Shown one piece after another: positions 1 to 6,567 of a stretch of 8,261 nucleotides of DNA. Origin of the DNA: DATKCN01 sp035513175 (lineage in GTDB: Bacteria; Chloroflexota; Chloroflexia; Thermomicrobiales; CFX8); contig DATKCN010000351.1 of NCBI GenBank assembly GCA_035513175.1, positions 1-8,261 of the forward strand, given 5' to 3'. The position numbers and the translations under genes are program-made. The notes under the pieces were generated by a model, which was not told the DNA's origin, ran no database searches, and saw only the letters and a program-made list of their open reading frames with translations. The number at the start of each line of letters is the position of its first letter. The first letter of the stretch is position 1.

Positions 1-278
1 TTGTCCCGCGACGATATGCGCTCGAATTCGGAAGCTGTCAACGTAACATAATGCTCGATCAGATCGCTGGCGCCTGCTATGGTTTCCTTCGCCACGTCAC
101 TCCGCAGACGCGTTGGATCGATGATCACCGCTTCGAGTCGATGTCCGGTCTCGAGCGCGCTGACGACCTGCCGGATGCCTTCGACGAAGCAGACCCCGTC
201 GCGGTCGCGCGCTTTCCTGTCGCTCAACGAGCGCACGCGCGCGAGCCAGCGCCGGTTCGATGCCGGATCGGCGCTCAC
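1..278 (-). CDS. TrmH/SpoU-family RNA 2'-O-methyltransferase, N-terminal part (runs off the left edge)
   Basis: Ninety-two codons are visible, from a GTG at 278 to the window edge, with no stop in frame. The protein begins VSADPASNRRWLARVRSLSD and continues through DGVCFVEGIRQV, then LEAVIIDPTRL, then HYVTLTASEFERISSRD. The FVEG..QV..AL core followed by an 'l....f..iS' stretch is typical of the substrate-binding domain that precedes the knotted SpoU methyltransferase domain. That catalytic domain lies outside the window. Known members methylate ribose 2'-OH groups of 23S rRNA or tRNA using S-adenosylmethionine in the cytoplasm; the target here cannot be told. The GTG overlaps the TGA of the upstream peptidase gene by four bases (GTGA), so the two are probably translationally coupled. 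A GGAG lies about 11 bases before the GTG. The family call is fairly firm; the exact subfamily is open. Confidence 0.83.
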   Translation of the reverse strand, partial: MSADPASNRRWLARVRSLSDRKARDRDGVCFVEGIRQVVSALETGHRLEAVIIDPTRLRSDVAKETIAGASDLIEHYVTLTASEFERISSRD

Positions 279-1648
279 TGCGGCTGAAGCTCCGGCATGC
301 GCAGCATGACCCGCGCCGTCTGCCGAATTCCGCGCACGAAGTCGACGACGCGCACGTGCTCGTTTGGAGCGTGCGCCCCGGAGTCGGGGTAGCCGATGCC
401 GACATTCGCGATAGGGATGCCCAGATGCTTGACGAACGAGACCATCGGCCCGGAACCACCGCTGGTCGGATGGATCGACGCGGGACGGTCGTACACGTCC
501 CAGCCGGTGTCCGCGACCATCGTGACGAACGGATCGTCCGGGTCCACTCGCGCCGCGTCGTAACCGCCGTGCTGGACGATCTCGATGTCGCCGAACCCCT
601 GATCGCACAGATGTCGCTTGAGCTTCTCCCAAAGGTCGGCTGCGCTCTGGTTCGGGACGAGCCGGAAGTCGACCTTCGCCATCGCTTCGGCCGGCAGCAC
701 AGTCTTCGAGCCCGGCCCCTGATAGCCGCTGCTCAGTCCCGATATGGTGCAGGTCGGCTCGAACAGCGAGCGACGCTTCAGCTCCAGCCCGCTCGCGTCG
801 CACAGGAAGCCACTCAGCCCGTAGGTCTGCCGGACGCGGTCCTCCTCGGATGGCAGCGCAGCCAGCAGCTCCATGTCCCGTTCGCTGGCCGGGAGAACGT
901 CGTCGTGCCAGCCCGGAATCAGGATGCGCTCGTTCTGATCCTTTAATGTCGCCAGCGCCCACGTCAGCCGCCAGGCCGCGTTGGCGAACATCGAGCCGCC
1001 AAGCCCAGAGTGCGCGTCGCGGCTGGCTGTTCGCGCCAGCAACTCGACGTACAGGTCGCCCCGCATGCCTGCAAAGATCTGCGGCCGCTCATCGAAGTCG
1101 ACTCCGCCAAACTCCCACAGGCACCCGTCCGCCCGCAGCAGGTCGGTGTTTTCGGCGATGAACGGATCAAGACTACCGGAGCCGATCTCTTCCTCGCCCT
1201 CAATCAGGAATTTCACCCGGCAGGGCAGGCTACCGGTCACGGTTCTCAGCGCGTCAATGGCAGCCAACCGGCAGACGATGTGCCCTTTGTCGTCGCCGAC
1301 GCCGCGCCCGTAGAGATTCCCATCCCGAACCTCCGGGTCGAACGGGTCGGAATCCCACAACTCCAGCGGCTCGGCGGGCTGAACGTCGTAGTGGTTGTAG
1401 AGCAGCAGGGTCGCCTCGGAATCACCGGCTGCCTCGCCGTACACGACCGGGAACCGCGAGGTCGCCATCTGCCGCGCCGCCACGCCGTACTTCTCCAGTA
1501 GACCGCTTACGGCTACGGCCGTCTCGTCAATCGCTCGCGCCTGCGCCGACACGCTCGGCAACCTGCACAGAGCCTTCAGGTCGTCGATGTATTCGTCCAG
1601 ATGAGCCGTGATGTGCTGGTCAATTGCGCTCAGTGTCTCGTCAGTCAT
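275..1648 (-). CDS. M20-family zinc metallopeptidase/amidohydrolase, 457 aa
   Basis: Co-catalytic zinc hydrolase that cleaves dipeptides, peptide C-termini or N-acylated amino acids in the cytoplasm. No signal peptide is seen. The M20 landmarks occur in order: NHYDVQP (H86, D88), GRGVGDDKG (D119, bridging ligand), EGEEEIGS (E153 base, E154 ligand), LWEFGG (E179, probable next ligand), DAHSGLGG (H213, lid/dimerisation domain around 195-320) and SGAHAPNE (H426, last ligand). Length is normal for the carnosinase-like M20 group. The frame stays open upstream to 1810, but that extension has no family similarity and would run into the divergent pyrD start. The ATG at 1648 gives MTDETLSAID, a normal M20 beginning, with GGAAGG 12 bases upstream. 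Glu at 179, rather than the Asp of classical dipeptidases, may point to carboxypeptidase- or acylase-like specificity. It is first in a two-gene operon with the RNA methyltransferase. Confidence 0.93.
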   Translation of the reverse strand: MTDETLSAIDQHITAHLDEYIDDLKALCRLPSVSAQARAIDETAVAVSGLLEKYGVAARQMATSRFPVVYGEAAGDSEATLLLYNHYDVQPAEPLELWDSDPFDPEVRDGNLYGRGVGDDKGHIVCRLAAIDALRTVTGSLPCRVKFLIEGEEEIGSGSLDPFIAENTDLLRADGCLWEFGGVDFDERPQIFAGMRGDLYVELLARTASRDAHSGLGGSMFANAAWRLTWALATLKDQNERILIPGWHDDVLPASERDMELLAALPSEEDRVRQTYGLSGFLCDASGLELKRRSLFEPTCTISGLSSGYQGPGSKTVLPAEAMAKVDFRLVPNQSAADLWEKLKRHLCDQGFGDIEIVQHGGYDAARVDPDDPFVTMVADTGWDVYDRPASIHPTSGGSGPMVSFVKHLGIPIANVGIGYPDSGAHAPNEHVRVVDFVRGIRQTARVMLRMPELQPQ

Positions 1649-1741
1649 CAGCCGTTCGTTCCTTCCTTCGTGCAGGCTCCGGCGCGATGCTAGCATGGAT
1701 GACGACGCGACCGGTCCACCGGAGAGGCAGCAGCGCACCCG
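1649..1741. promoter_or_regulatory. Divergent promoter region between the M20 peptidase gene and pyrD
   Basis: This 93-bp spacer must carry the start signals of both divergent genes. It contains a perfect 10-bp palindrome, ATGCTAGCAT, at 1687-1696. The palindrome offers a TAGCAT (-10-like, four of six bases) on each strand, but I found no good -35 partner. The GGAGAGG at 1721-1727 is the likely ribosome site of pyrD, although its 14-base spacing to the ATG is long. GGAAGG (minus strand, 1661-1666) serves the peptidase gene. The region is assigned from gene orientation; exact promoter elements are not established. Confidence 0.4.
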
Positions 1742-2836
1742 ATGGTTGATCTGTACGGACCCCTGTATCGCAACGTCGCGGCGCACATCGACGCCGAGCG
1801 CTCGCATCACCTGTCCATCGCCGGGCTAGCCGCCGCCGCGCGCACGCCGGGTGGCCTGCGGGCACTCTCCGCGCTCGCTCCCCCGCGGGATGACCGCCTC
1901 CGCTTGCGGCTATTGGATCTCCCGTTCGCCAACCCGGTCGGCGTCGCCGCCGGTCTTGACAAGAACGCTCAGGCGGTTGAAGCCCTGATCGCGCTGGGCT
2001 TCGGTCACGTCGAAGTCGGCACTGTTACGTTGCGCCCCCAGCCAGGCAACCACACGCCACGCGTCTGGCGCGCGATCGAGCAGCAGGCGCTCGTCAACGC
2101 CATGGGGTTCCCCAGCGATGGCGCTGCCTCCGTGCGCGCTCGGCTGCTACGCCTGCGTCCCCGCGCCGTCATTGGCGTGAACATCGGCAAGAATCGCGAC
2201 ACGTCGCTGGAGGACGCCGCCACCGACTACGCCGACCTCGTCTCAGCGCTGTTCGATGTCGCCAACTACTTCACCGTGAATGTCTCGTCGCCCAACACGC
2301 CCGGGCTCCGCTCCCTCCAGCTCGCTGACGGCCTCGCCGCTGTCCTCGCCCGCGTCAACGAGGCGAACCTCGGGTCAGCGGCGGTGCTGGAGCTCGATCC
2401 CAGGCCCATCCTCGTCAAGATTGCCCCGGACCTGGTCGATTCGGAAATCGAGGCCGTCGCGGAAGCGGCCATCTCTGGCGGCGCGTCGGGCATTGTCGCC
2501 ACCAACACGACGACCAGTCGTGACGGCCTGCCCTCCGAATTCGCCAACCACCCGGGCGGAGTAAGCGGCGAGCCACTGCGCGAGCGCGCCAACCACGTCA
2601 CGCGCGTCCTCTATCGTCGAGTTGGAAACCGCCTGCCGATCGTCGGCGTCGGCGGCATCATGACCGGCGAGCACGCCGTTGAGCGCATCCGCTCAGGCGC
2701 CACCCTCGTGCAGGTCTACACAGGTTTCACCTATCGCGGCCCCGCCTTCGCCGCCACCCTCGTCAAAGCCCTCATCGCCGACGCCGACGCCACCGGCTGG
2801 GGTCACATCACCGACATCGTTGGTTTGGACGCCTGA
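1742..2836 (+). CDS. pyrD: Dihydroorotate dehydrogenase (quinone), class 2
   Basis: Oxidises dihydroorotate to orotate, the fourth step of de novo pyrimidine synthesis. FMN is the cofactor and membrane quinone the electron acceptor. The 364-residue sequence matches class 2 along its length. A short amphipathic N-terminal segment (LYRNVAAHIDAERSHH) resembles the membrane/quinone-docking helices. It is followed by NPVGVAAGLDKNA (K74), VEVGTVTLRPQPGN (92-103), NAMGFPSDG (119-127), GVNIGKN (145-151), VNVSSPNTPGLR (catalytic Ser at 182/183, the class 2 hallmark; class 1 uses Cys), KIAPDL (226-231), ATNTTTSR (253-260), and the FMN-phosphate loops GVGGIMTGEHA (302-312) and VYTGFTYRGP (325-334). No other pyr gene is in the window. 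The gene diverges from the peptidase operon and converges on the FAD oxidoreductase with 12 bp between stops. The ATG at 1742 gives a normal N-terminus, though the candidate ribosome site is 14 bases away. Confidence 0.97.
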   Translation: MVDLYGPLYRNVAAHIDAERSHHLSIAGLAAAARTPGGLRALSALAPPRDDRLRLRLLDLPFANPVGVAAGLDKNAQAVEALIALGFGHVEVGTVTLRPQPGNHTPRVWRAIEQQALVNAMGFPSDGAASVRARLLRLRPRAVIGVNIGKNRDTSLEDAATDYADLVSALFDVANYFTVNVSSPNTPGLRSLQLADGLAAVLARVNEANLGSAAVLELDPRPILVKIAPDLVDSEIEAVAEAAISGGASGIVATNTTTSRDGLPSEFANHPGGVSGEPLRERANHVTRVLYRRVGNRLPIVGVGGIMTGEHAVERIRSGATLVQVYTGFTYRGPAFAATLVKALIADADATGWGHITDIVGLDA

Positions 2837-2848
2837 TCTCCTCGGACC

Positions 2849-4045
2849 TCAGCGTGATATCGTCTGCCGCTTCGGGCTGTAGGCGTTATCGTCCACCCAT
2901 GGCTTGCCCTCGGCAAAACGTGTCGAACGGAACGGCGTCAGGTCCACCGTCTGCGGCTCTCCGTGGATCACCCACTCTGCCAGGCACTTGCCGATGGCCG
3001 GCGCCGTCTTGAACGACGTCCCGGAGTCCCCCAGCATCACGTACAGCCCTTGCACGGACGGAACCTGATCGATGATCGGCCTGCTGTCTGGGCTCATCAT
3101 ATAGATCCCGGACCAGCCGCCCCGCATCGTCGCGTTCTCGAACGCCGGGAAGCGCGCCGCCAATTTGCTCCGCGCCAGCTCCACGAACCCCGCGTCGACC
3201 CCTTCATGGAAGCTGTCCGGGTCCCAATCCGCTTGCGGCTGCTCCACGCCAATCAACGTCCCACGTTCGCCTTCGGGCCGCAGCCACGTGTGATTCACGT
3301 TGTCGATCACCACCACGTGCCGGTCGTCCCACCCAACCGGCCAGCGGAAGATCGCCACCATCGAGCGGTGCGGGTACAGACCGTACTCCAGCCCCAGCGG
3401 CGCCAGCAGAGCATTCGCGTACGCCCCCGGAGCCAACACGACGCTGCTCGTTGCGATCGGACCGTTCGATGTTTCCACCCGGACCACTCGATCGCCTTCC
3501 GTCACAATTCGCGTCGCCTCGCAATGCGTCCAGATGCGCGCTCCCAGCCGCTCAGCCGCCGCCGCGAACGAGTACGCTGTCGCGTTGGGGTCCGCGAACC
3601 CCGACGACCCCTCGTAGGCAGCCGCCCCGACATCCTCGACGTTCAATCCCGGCTGAATCTCGCGCAACTCGTCCGGAGTCACGTAGCGCGTGTCGATGCC
3701 CATCTCCCGCTGCGCCCGGACATTCGCCTTGAGCTTCTCCTCGTATCCGTGCGCCACCACCTGCACGAAGCCCGGTGAATCCCAGCCCGCGTCGCCGCCG
3801 CTTGTGTACTCCCCAAACTCCCGAAACACCTTGAGGCTCTCATACGCCAGCTTCGACTCGTGCGGGTTCGTGTAGTGCATCCGCACCAGCGCTCCCGACT
3901 TTCCGGTCGCTCCGGCCGCCAATTGCCGCCGCTCGACCAGAATGACGTTCGTAACCCCCATCAGCGCCAGATGAAACGCCGCGCTCGTCCCATTCGCCCC
4001 ACCGCCGATCACCACCACATCAGCCGTTATCGCATTGAGATCCAT
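2849..4045 (-). CDS. FAD-dependent oxidoreductase of the DAO/sarcosine-oxidase-beta-like superfamily, 398 aa
   Basis: Probable flavoprotein oxidase or dehydrogenase acting on an amine, N-methyl amino acid or amino acid. The N-terminus carries the Rossmann FAD motif VVVIGGGANG (G14, G16, G19) with E38 at the end of the second strand (ILVER) for the adenosine ribose. ATGKSGALVRMHY (46-58) follows as the flavin-contact loop, and DPNATAYSFAAAAERLGA (152-169) is the usual second dinucleotide-domain helix. The C-terminal FAD region is GWSGIYMMSPDSRPIID (310-326) plus LYVMLGDSGTSFKTAPAIG (334-352). The only cysteines are C175 and C353, so the C-terminal Cys that anchors FAD covalently in monomeric sarcosine oxidase is not evident, and FAD is probably non-covalent. 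The longest frame starts at 4060, but the ATG at 4045 has GAGGAG seven bases upstream and gives MDLNAITADV, so 4045 is preferred. It stands alone; substrate unknown. Confidence 0.88.
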   Translation of the reverse strand: MDLNAITADVVVIGGGANGTSAAFHLALMGVTNVILVERRQLAAGATGKSGALVRMHYTNPHESKLAYESLKVFREFGEYTSGGDAGWDSPGFVQVVAHGYEEKLKANVRAQREMGIDTRYVTPDELREIQPGLNVEDVGAAAYEGSSGFADPNATAYSFAAAAERLGARIWTHCEATRIVTEGDRVVRVETSNGPIATSSVVLAPGAYANALLAPLGLEYGLYPHRSMVAIFRWPVGWDDRHVVVIDNVNHTWLRPEGERGTLIGVEQPQADWDPDSFHEGVDAGFVELARSKLAARFPAFENATMRGGWSGIYMMSPDSRPIIDQVPSVQGLYVMLGDSGTSFKTAPAIGKCLAEWVIHGEPQTVDLTPFRSTRFAEGKPWVDDNAYSPKRQTISR

Positions 4046-4052
4046 CTGCACG

Positions 4053-4058
4053 CTCCTC
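4053..4058 (-). promoter_or_regulatory. Ribosome binding site deciding the FAD oxidoreductase start
   Basis: On the minus strand this reads GAGGAG, followed by CGTGCAG (7 bases) and the ATG at 4045. The alternative in-frame ATG at 4060 overlaps this motif and has only a weak GAGCG before it. The site therefore favours the shorter 398-residue product. Confidence 0.7.
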
Positions 4059-4348
4059 ATTTACGCTCGGTTGACCCGCATTGTCGCATGCGAGAGAACG
4101 CCAGATGTCACCCCGCCGTCATGCGTCTGTGAGCGTCGCTGTCATGCCTGATCAGCGCACGAGCCGCGACGAATGTTGTCGTTGGGGGGGCGCATGCAGT
4201 TGGCCTGGTTCGTAGCCAGCGTCGTCCGAGCGGTAGCGCGGCGGCCCGCGGCATGTCACATACCAGCCGTCACGGCCCTGACAGTGCACGTTGCCGTGCG
4301 CCCGCCTGAACACCGCCCTTGATCGCATATGCCGCCACTAAGACGCGA

Positions 4349-4379
4349 CGCGCCGCCGAACGGAGAATTCGGCGGCGCG
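4349..4379. terminator. Strong GC-rich hairpin, possible terminator of the P450/Rieske transcript
   Basis: CGCGCCGCCGAA (4349-4360) and TTCGGCGGCGCG (4368-4379) are perfect reverse complements: a 12-bp stem with a 7-base loop (cggagaa). On the minus strand it lies about 265 bases after the Rieske stop codon and about 300 bases before the FAD gene start. That position suits a transcription end. The bases that follow on that strand (tcgcgtcttag) contain only a weak T-run, so it is not a textbook intrinsic terminator. It could instead be an RNA-stabilising stem or part of an unannotated RNA. Confidence 0.5.
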
Positions 4380-4643
4380 CCTTCCGTAGTAGTCGGACAT
4401 CGCAGCGGCATGTCGGCGCATGGAATACATCGGCGCCTGGCAGGGCGCCGGTCGTGTGCCGATCCACTGGCCGCACGCGTGGATCTCGGACCGATTCAGT
4501 ATCCCGTGCCAACGACTGAAATCGTCATGGATCGAAGCGCACTGCTGCGCGACGACACGTCAGGACACGCGGCCCCACGGTATGCATCGGTCTGCAGGCA
4601 CAGTGCCGTGTAGTCCAACTGAAAACCGCTCACGAGCGAACGC

Positions 4644-6476
4644 TCAATTCCCGGCAGCGACCGTAACCTCTCCCGGATCGTCCGTCTCGTCCGATCCTTC
4701 CGGCGCCTCGTACACCGCCTCGCCCCGGTGCAGCCTCGTCGCCGTGCGCGCCGTCTGCAGCATCGAGCGCGAGGTCGGCGCGTGTGCCGCAAGATACCGC
4801 GCGACCGCCACAATCACCCGGTTCGCCGCCGCGTCATCCACGCCTCGCAGCTCCCCGAACAGCGCGATGCCCGCCTCCAGCATCTGATATGAGTGGAACT
4901 CGCCATCCTCCCGCAGCAGTACGTGCCCCAGCGTCGCGATCAGCGGCGCAGGATCGTGCCCGAGGCTGAGATAGCGATGCACGACCAGCCCCGCCTCGTT
5001 GACCCTCTGCTCCCGGTCCGTCAGCTCCAGCAGCCTCGCCAGCAGCTCCCCGGCCCCGTCCGGCTCCCGCGATGCGTCCCGATGCTCCGGCAGCCGCGCG
5101 GCAGGCATGTTCAGAAAGCGGTCGAGATACAGCCGCATCGCTCCGTGCAGAATCCCGCGCGTCAGCTCCGCCGACGGCGCCCGCTGCATCGCCTGATGCA
5201 GCGCATTCGCGTACGTGAACGTGTGCAGCACCGTGATCCAGTCGCTGAATTCGTTGGAGGTGTGGAACTTCGCCACCCGCACCGCCGCCGCGTACGACAG
5301 CGTCCGCGTCACGCCTGTCAACGGCGCGCCCGCCGCCAACGCGTTTATCAACCCGTCCACGATCGCGTCCGGATCGTCCCCCAGCAGCGTGTCAATCAGA
5401 TCTTCCGGCGCCCTCCAGCCCGCGTCCCTCTGCGCCGCGAGCGCGCTCTCGAGCGCCGTCTGCGCCTGACTTACCAGCGCCACCAGATCGACGGGATGTC
5501 GCCAGTTGTTCAGCTCTTCCGAGCGAGTAGCCATCGTGATTGACGGGATGACGCTCGGCAGCACCGACCGCGAGTGCTGCCAGCCAATCAAGTCCAGCAT
5601 TTCGCACGCCTTGTTGACGAAGTCCAGCGTGTGCCCGCCATCGAGGAACACGTGGTCGGTCGCTGCGGACAGCAGCAGATCCGCCAGCCGATGGGGCTCC
5701 ACGCCGGAGTTGATCGCCGTCAGCAGCGCCCGCTCCGCCCCATCCCGGTCACGCACCTCCACGAACGACCGAAACCACGTCTTGATCCGTTCCGGCATGA
5801 CATCACGGGTCGGCAGCGGATCGAGCACGAAGTGTGGAGGCTGTCCGGCGCAATCCCCAGCCACATGCACCATTCCGTGATAGAGCGCCAGCGCCTTGTC
5901 GTCGTCGTTCAGGAACGGCACGACGTTCGCCATCGCCGCCAGAATCGTCAATCCCGACGTCCAGCCCCGCTCGCGGTACGTCGCGCCGAACCGCCCGCCG
6001 ATCTCGACGATCTCCCCGGCGTCAACGCCGCCGTTCTGCAGCGCGAGCACCGCCTTCACCATCACGAGGTTGAGGTCCTGCTCCAGCCCGTCGTGCAAGC
6101 GCGCCTTCCAGCGCGAGCGCCAGTCCTCCTCTTTCGGCGCCGGGTCAACGAATACGACGCCGTCGTCGACGATCGCGCGATACGTCCGCACATCGTCCGC
6201 CCACGGGTCGAACGTCCCCCCGCTCGCCAGATCGAAACGAGCGTGATGCCAATGACAGGTCAGGATGCCGTCCCTCACGCTTCCCTGGTGCAGAGGAAAC
6301 CCCATGTGCGGGCAGCGGTTGTCCACGGCGAACGGTTTGCCTTCGTTCAGGAATACCGCGATGCCGTGCCGCCCGCCGGACACGACAGTCGGGTTCTCGA
6401 TCTCGTCCATTCGGCCGACCCTGATGAGGTCAGCTGCTAAGGTCGCCGAGCCGGTACTCATAATCGTGCTTGTCAC
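4644..6476 (-). CDS. Rieske [2Fe-2S] protein with a large, apparently duplicated helical C-terminal domain, 610 aa
   Basis: Residues 17-112 form a ferredoxin-type Rieske domain with CPHMGFPL (C55, H57) and CHWHHARFD (C74, H77), the four cluster ligands. The remainder (about 120-590) is helical, rich in His, Ala and Leu, and belongs to no family I can name. It seems to be two related halves. LYHGMVH (H200) resembles ILHGAMR (H444). GVEPHRLADLL...GGHTLDF (260-286, H282) resembles GHDPAPLIATL...EFHSYQM (506-532, H528). GWTSGLTILAAMAN (171-184) resembles SDWITVLHTFTYAN (411-424). The tail (592-610) is acidic and disordered-looking. No signal peptide or membrane segment is clear. The frame extends to a GTG at 6509, but the GTG at 6476 has GGAGGG at close spacing, so I prefer 6476. 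The gene is 91 bp downstream of the P450 gene on the same strand. It may be an electron carrier or an oxygenase; function unknown. Confidence 0.85.
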   Translation of the reverse strand: MTSTIMSTGSATLAADLIRVGRMDEIENPTVVSGGRHGIAVFLNEGKPFAVDNRCPHMGFPLHQGSVRDGILTCHWHHARFDLASGGTFDPWADDVRTYRAIVDDGVVFVDPAPKEEDWRSRWKARLHDGLEQDLNLVMVKAVLALQNGGVDAGEIVEIGGRFGATYRERGWTSGLTILAAMANVVPFLNDDDKALALYHGMVHVAGDCAGQPPHFVLDPLPTRDVMPERIKTWFRSFVEVRDRDGAERALLTAINSGVEPHRLADLLLSAATDHVFLDGGHTLDFVNKACEMLDLIGWQHSRSVLPSVIPSITMATRSEELNNWRHPVDLVALVSQAQTALESALAAQRDAGWRAPEDLIDTLLGDDPDAIVDGLINALAAGAPLTGVTRTLSYAAAVRVAKFHTSNEFSDWITVLHTFTYANALHQAMQRAPSAELTRGILHGAMRLYLDRFLNMPAARLPEHRDASREPDGAGELLARLLELTDREQRVNEAGLVVHRYLSLGHDPAPLIATLGHVLLREDGEFHSYQMLEAGIALFGELRGVDDAAANRVIVAVARYLAAHAPTSRSMLQTARTATRLHRGEAVYEAPEGSDETDDPGEVTVAAGN

Positions 6477-6480
6477 GAAA

Positions 6481-6486
6481 CCCTCC
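6481..6486 (-). promoter_or_regulatory. Ribosome binding site deciding the Rieske gene start
   Basis: On the minus strand the sequence reads GGAGGG, then TTTC, then the GTG at 6476. The upstream GTG at 6509 has only a GGTGG-like match. An ATG five codons further in lies about 19 bases from the motif, which is too far. The site therefore supports a 610-residue product. Confidence 0.65.
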
Positions 6487-6567
6487 GATGCTGATCGAAT
6501 GCGTGTCACCGAATCGCCACCATCCTAACCCGCTCGCGGACGCGTCACATCGGAAGAATGTCGCAGA

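Larger units (their letters stand above)
4046..4643. other. About 600-bp stretch without a convincing gene
   Basis: It lies between the start of the FAD oxidoreductase gene and the stop of the Rieske gene, both on the minus strand. It must hold the terminator of the P450/Rieske unit and the promoter of the FAD gene. Visible items are the strong hairpin at 4349-4379, a 10-bp palindrome TCGCATGCGA at 4084-4093 just upstream of the FAD gene, and two GGCGCC copies at 4432-4437 and 4444-4449 able to form a 6-bp stem. A minus-strand GACAAT near 4080 resembles a -10 box but lacks a correctly spaced -35. Short open frames on both strands give Arg/Ser/Ala-rich or low-complexity translations with no family resemblance. 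No tRNA-like or rRNA-like sequence was recognised. It could hide a small RNA or a decayed gene. Confidence 0.5.

Noticed and set aside
97..459. Minus-strand 120-codon frame at the left end
   Set aside because: It is Arg/Ser-rich and overlaps the M20 C-terminus in another frame. The true minus-strand gene downstream of M20 is the GTG-started TrmH-type frame at 278.
260..946. Plus-strand open frame (228 codons) opposite the M20 peptidase
   Set aside because: It is a shadow of a gene with all M20 metal-site motifs, and has no recognisable protein features of its own.
1649..1810. N-terminal extension of the M20 gene up to 1810
   Set aside because: It would overlap the divergent pyrD start and shows no M20 similarity. 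The ATG at 1648 gives a standard N-terminus.
2963..3778. Plus-strand open frame (271 codons) antisense to the FAD oxidoreductase
   Set aside because: The composition is Arg/His/Pro-rich without family resemblance. The minus strand holds intact FAD motifs throughout.
4077..4110. Minus-strand GTGACA / GACAAT as a promoter for the FAD oxidoreductase
   Set aside because: The two hexamers are 20 bases apart, too far for a normal sigma-70-type promoter.
4420..4887. Plus-strand frame beginning MEYIGAWQGAGRVP
   Set aside because: The first 25 or so codons look gene-like, but there is no ribosome site, the rest degrades to Arg/Ser/Pro-rich sequence, and it runs into the Rieske gene antisense. A decayed fragment cannot be excluded.
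5574..6440. Long plus-strand open frame (288 codons) antisense to the Rieske gene
   Set aside because: It mirrors the Rieske frame in a GC-rich region. Its translation is Arg/His/Pro-rich with no domain, while the opposite strand has clear Rieske ligands.
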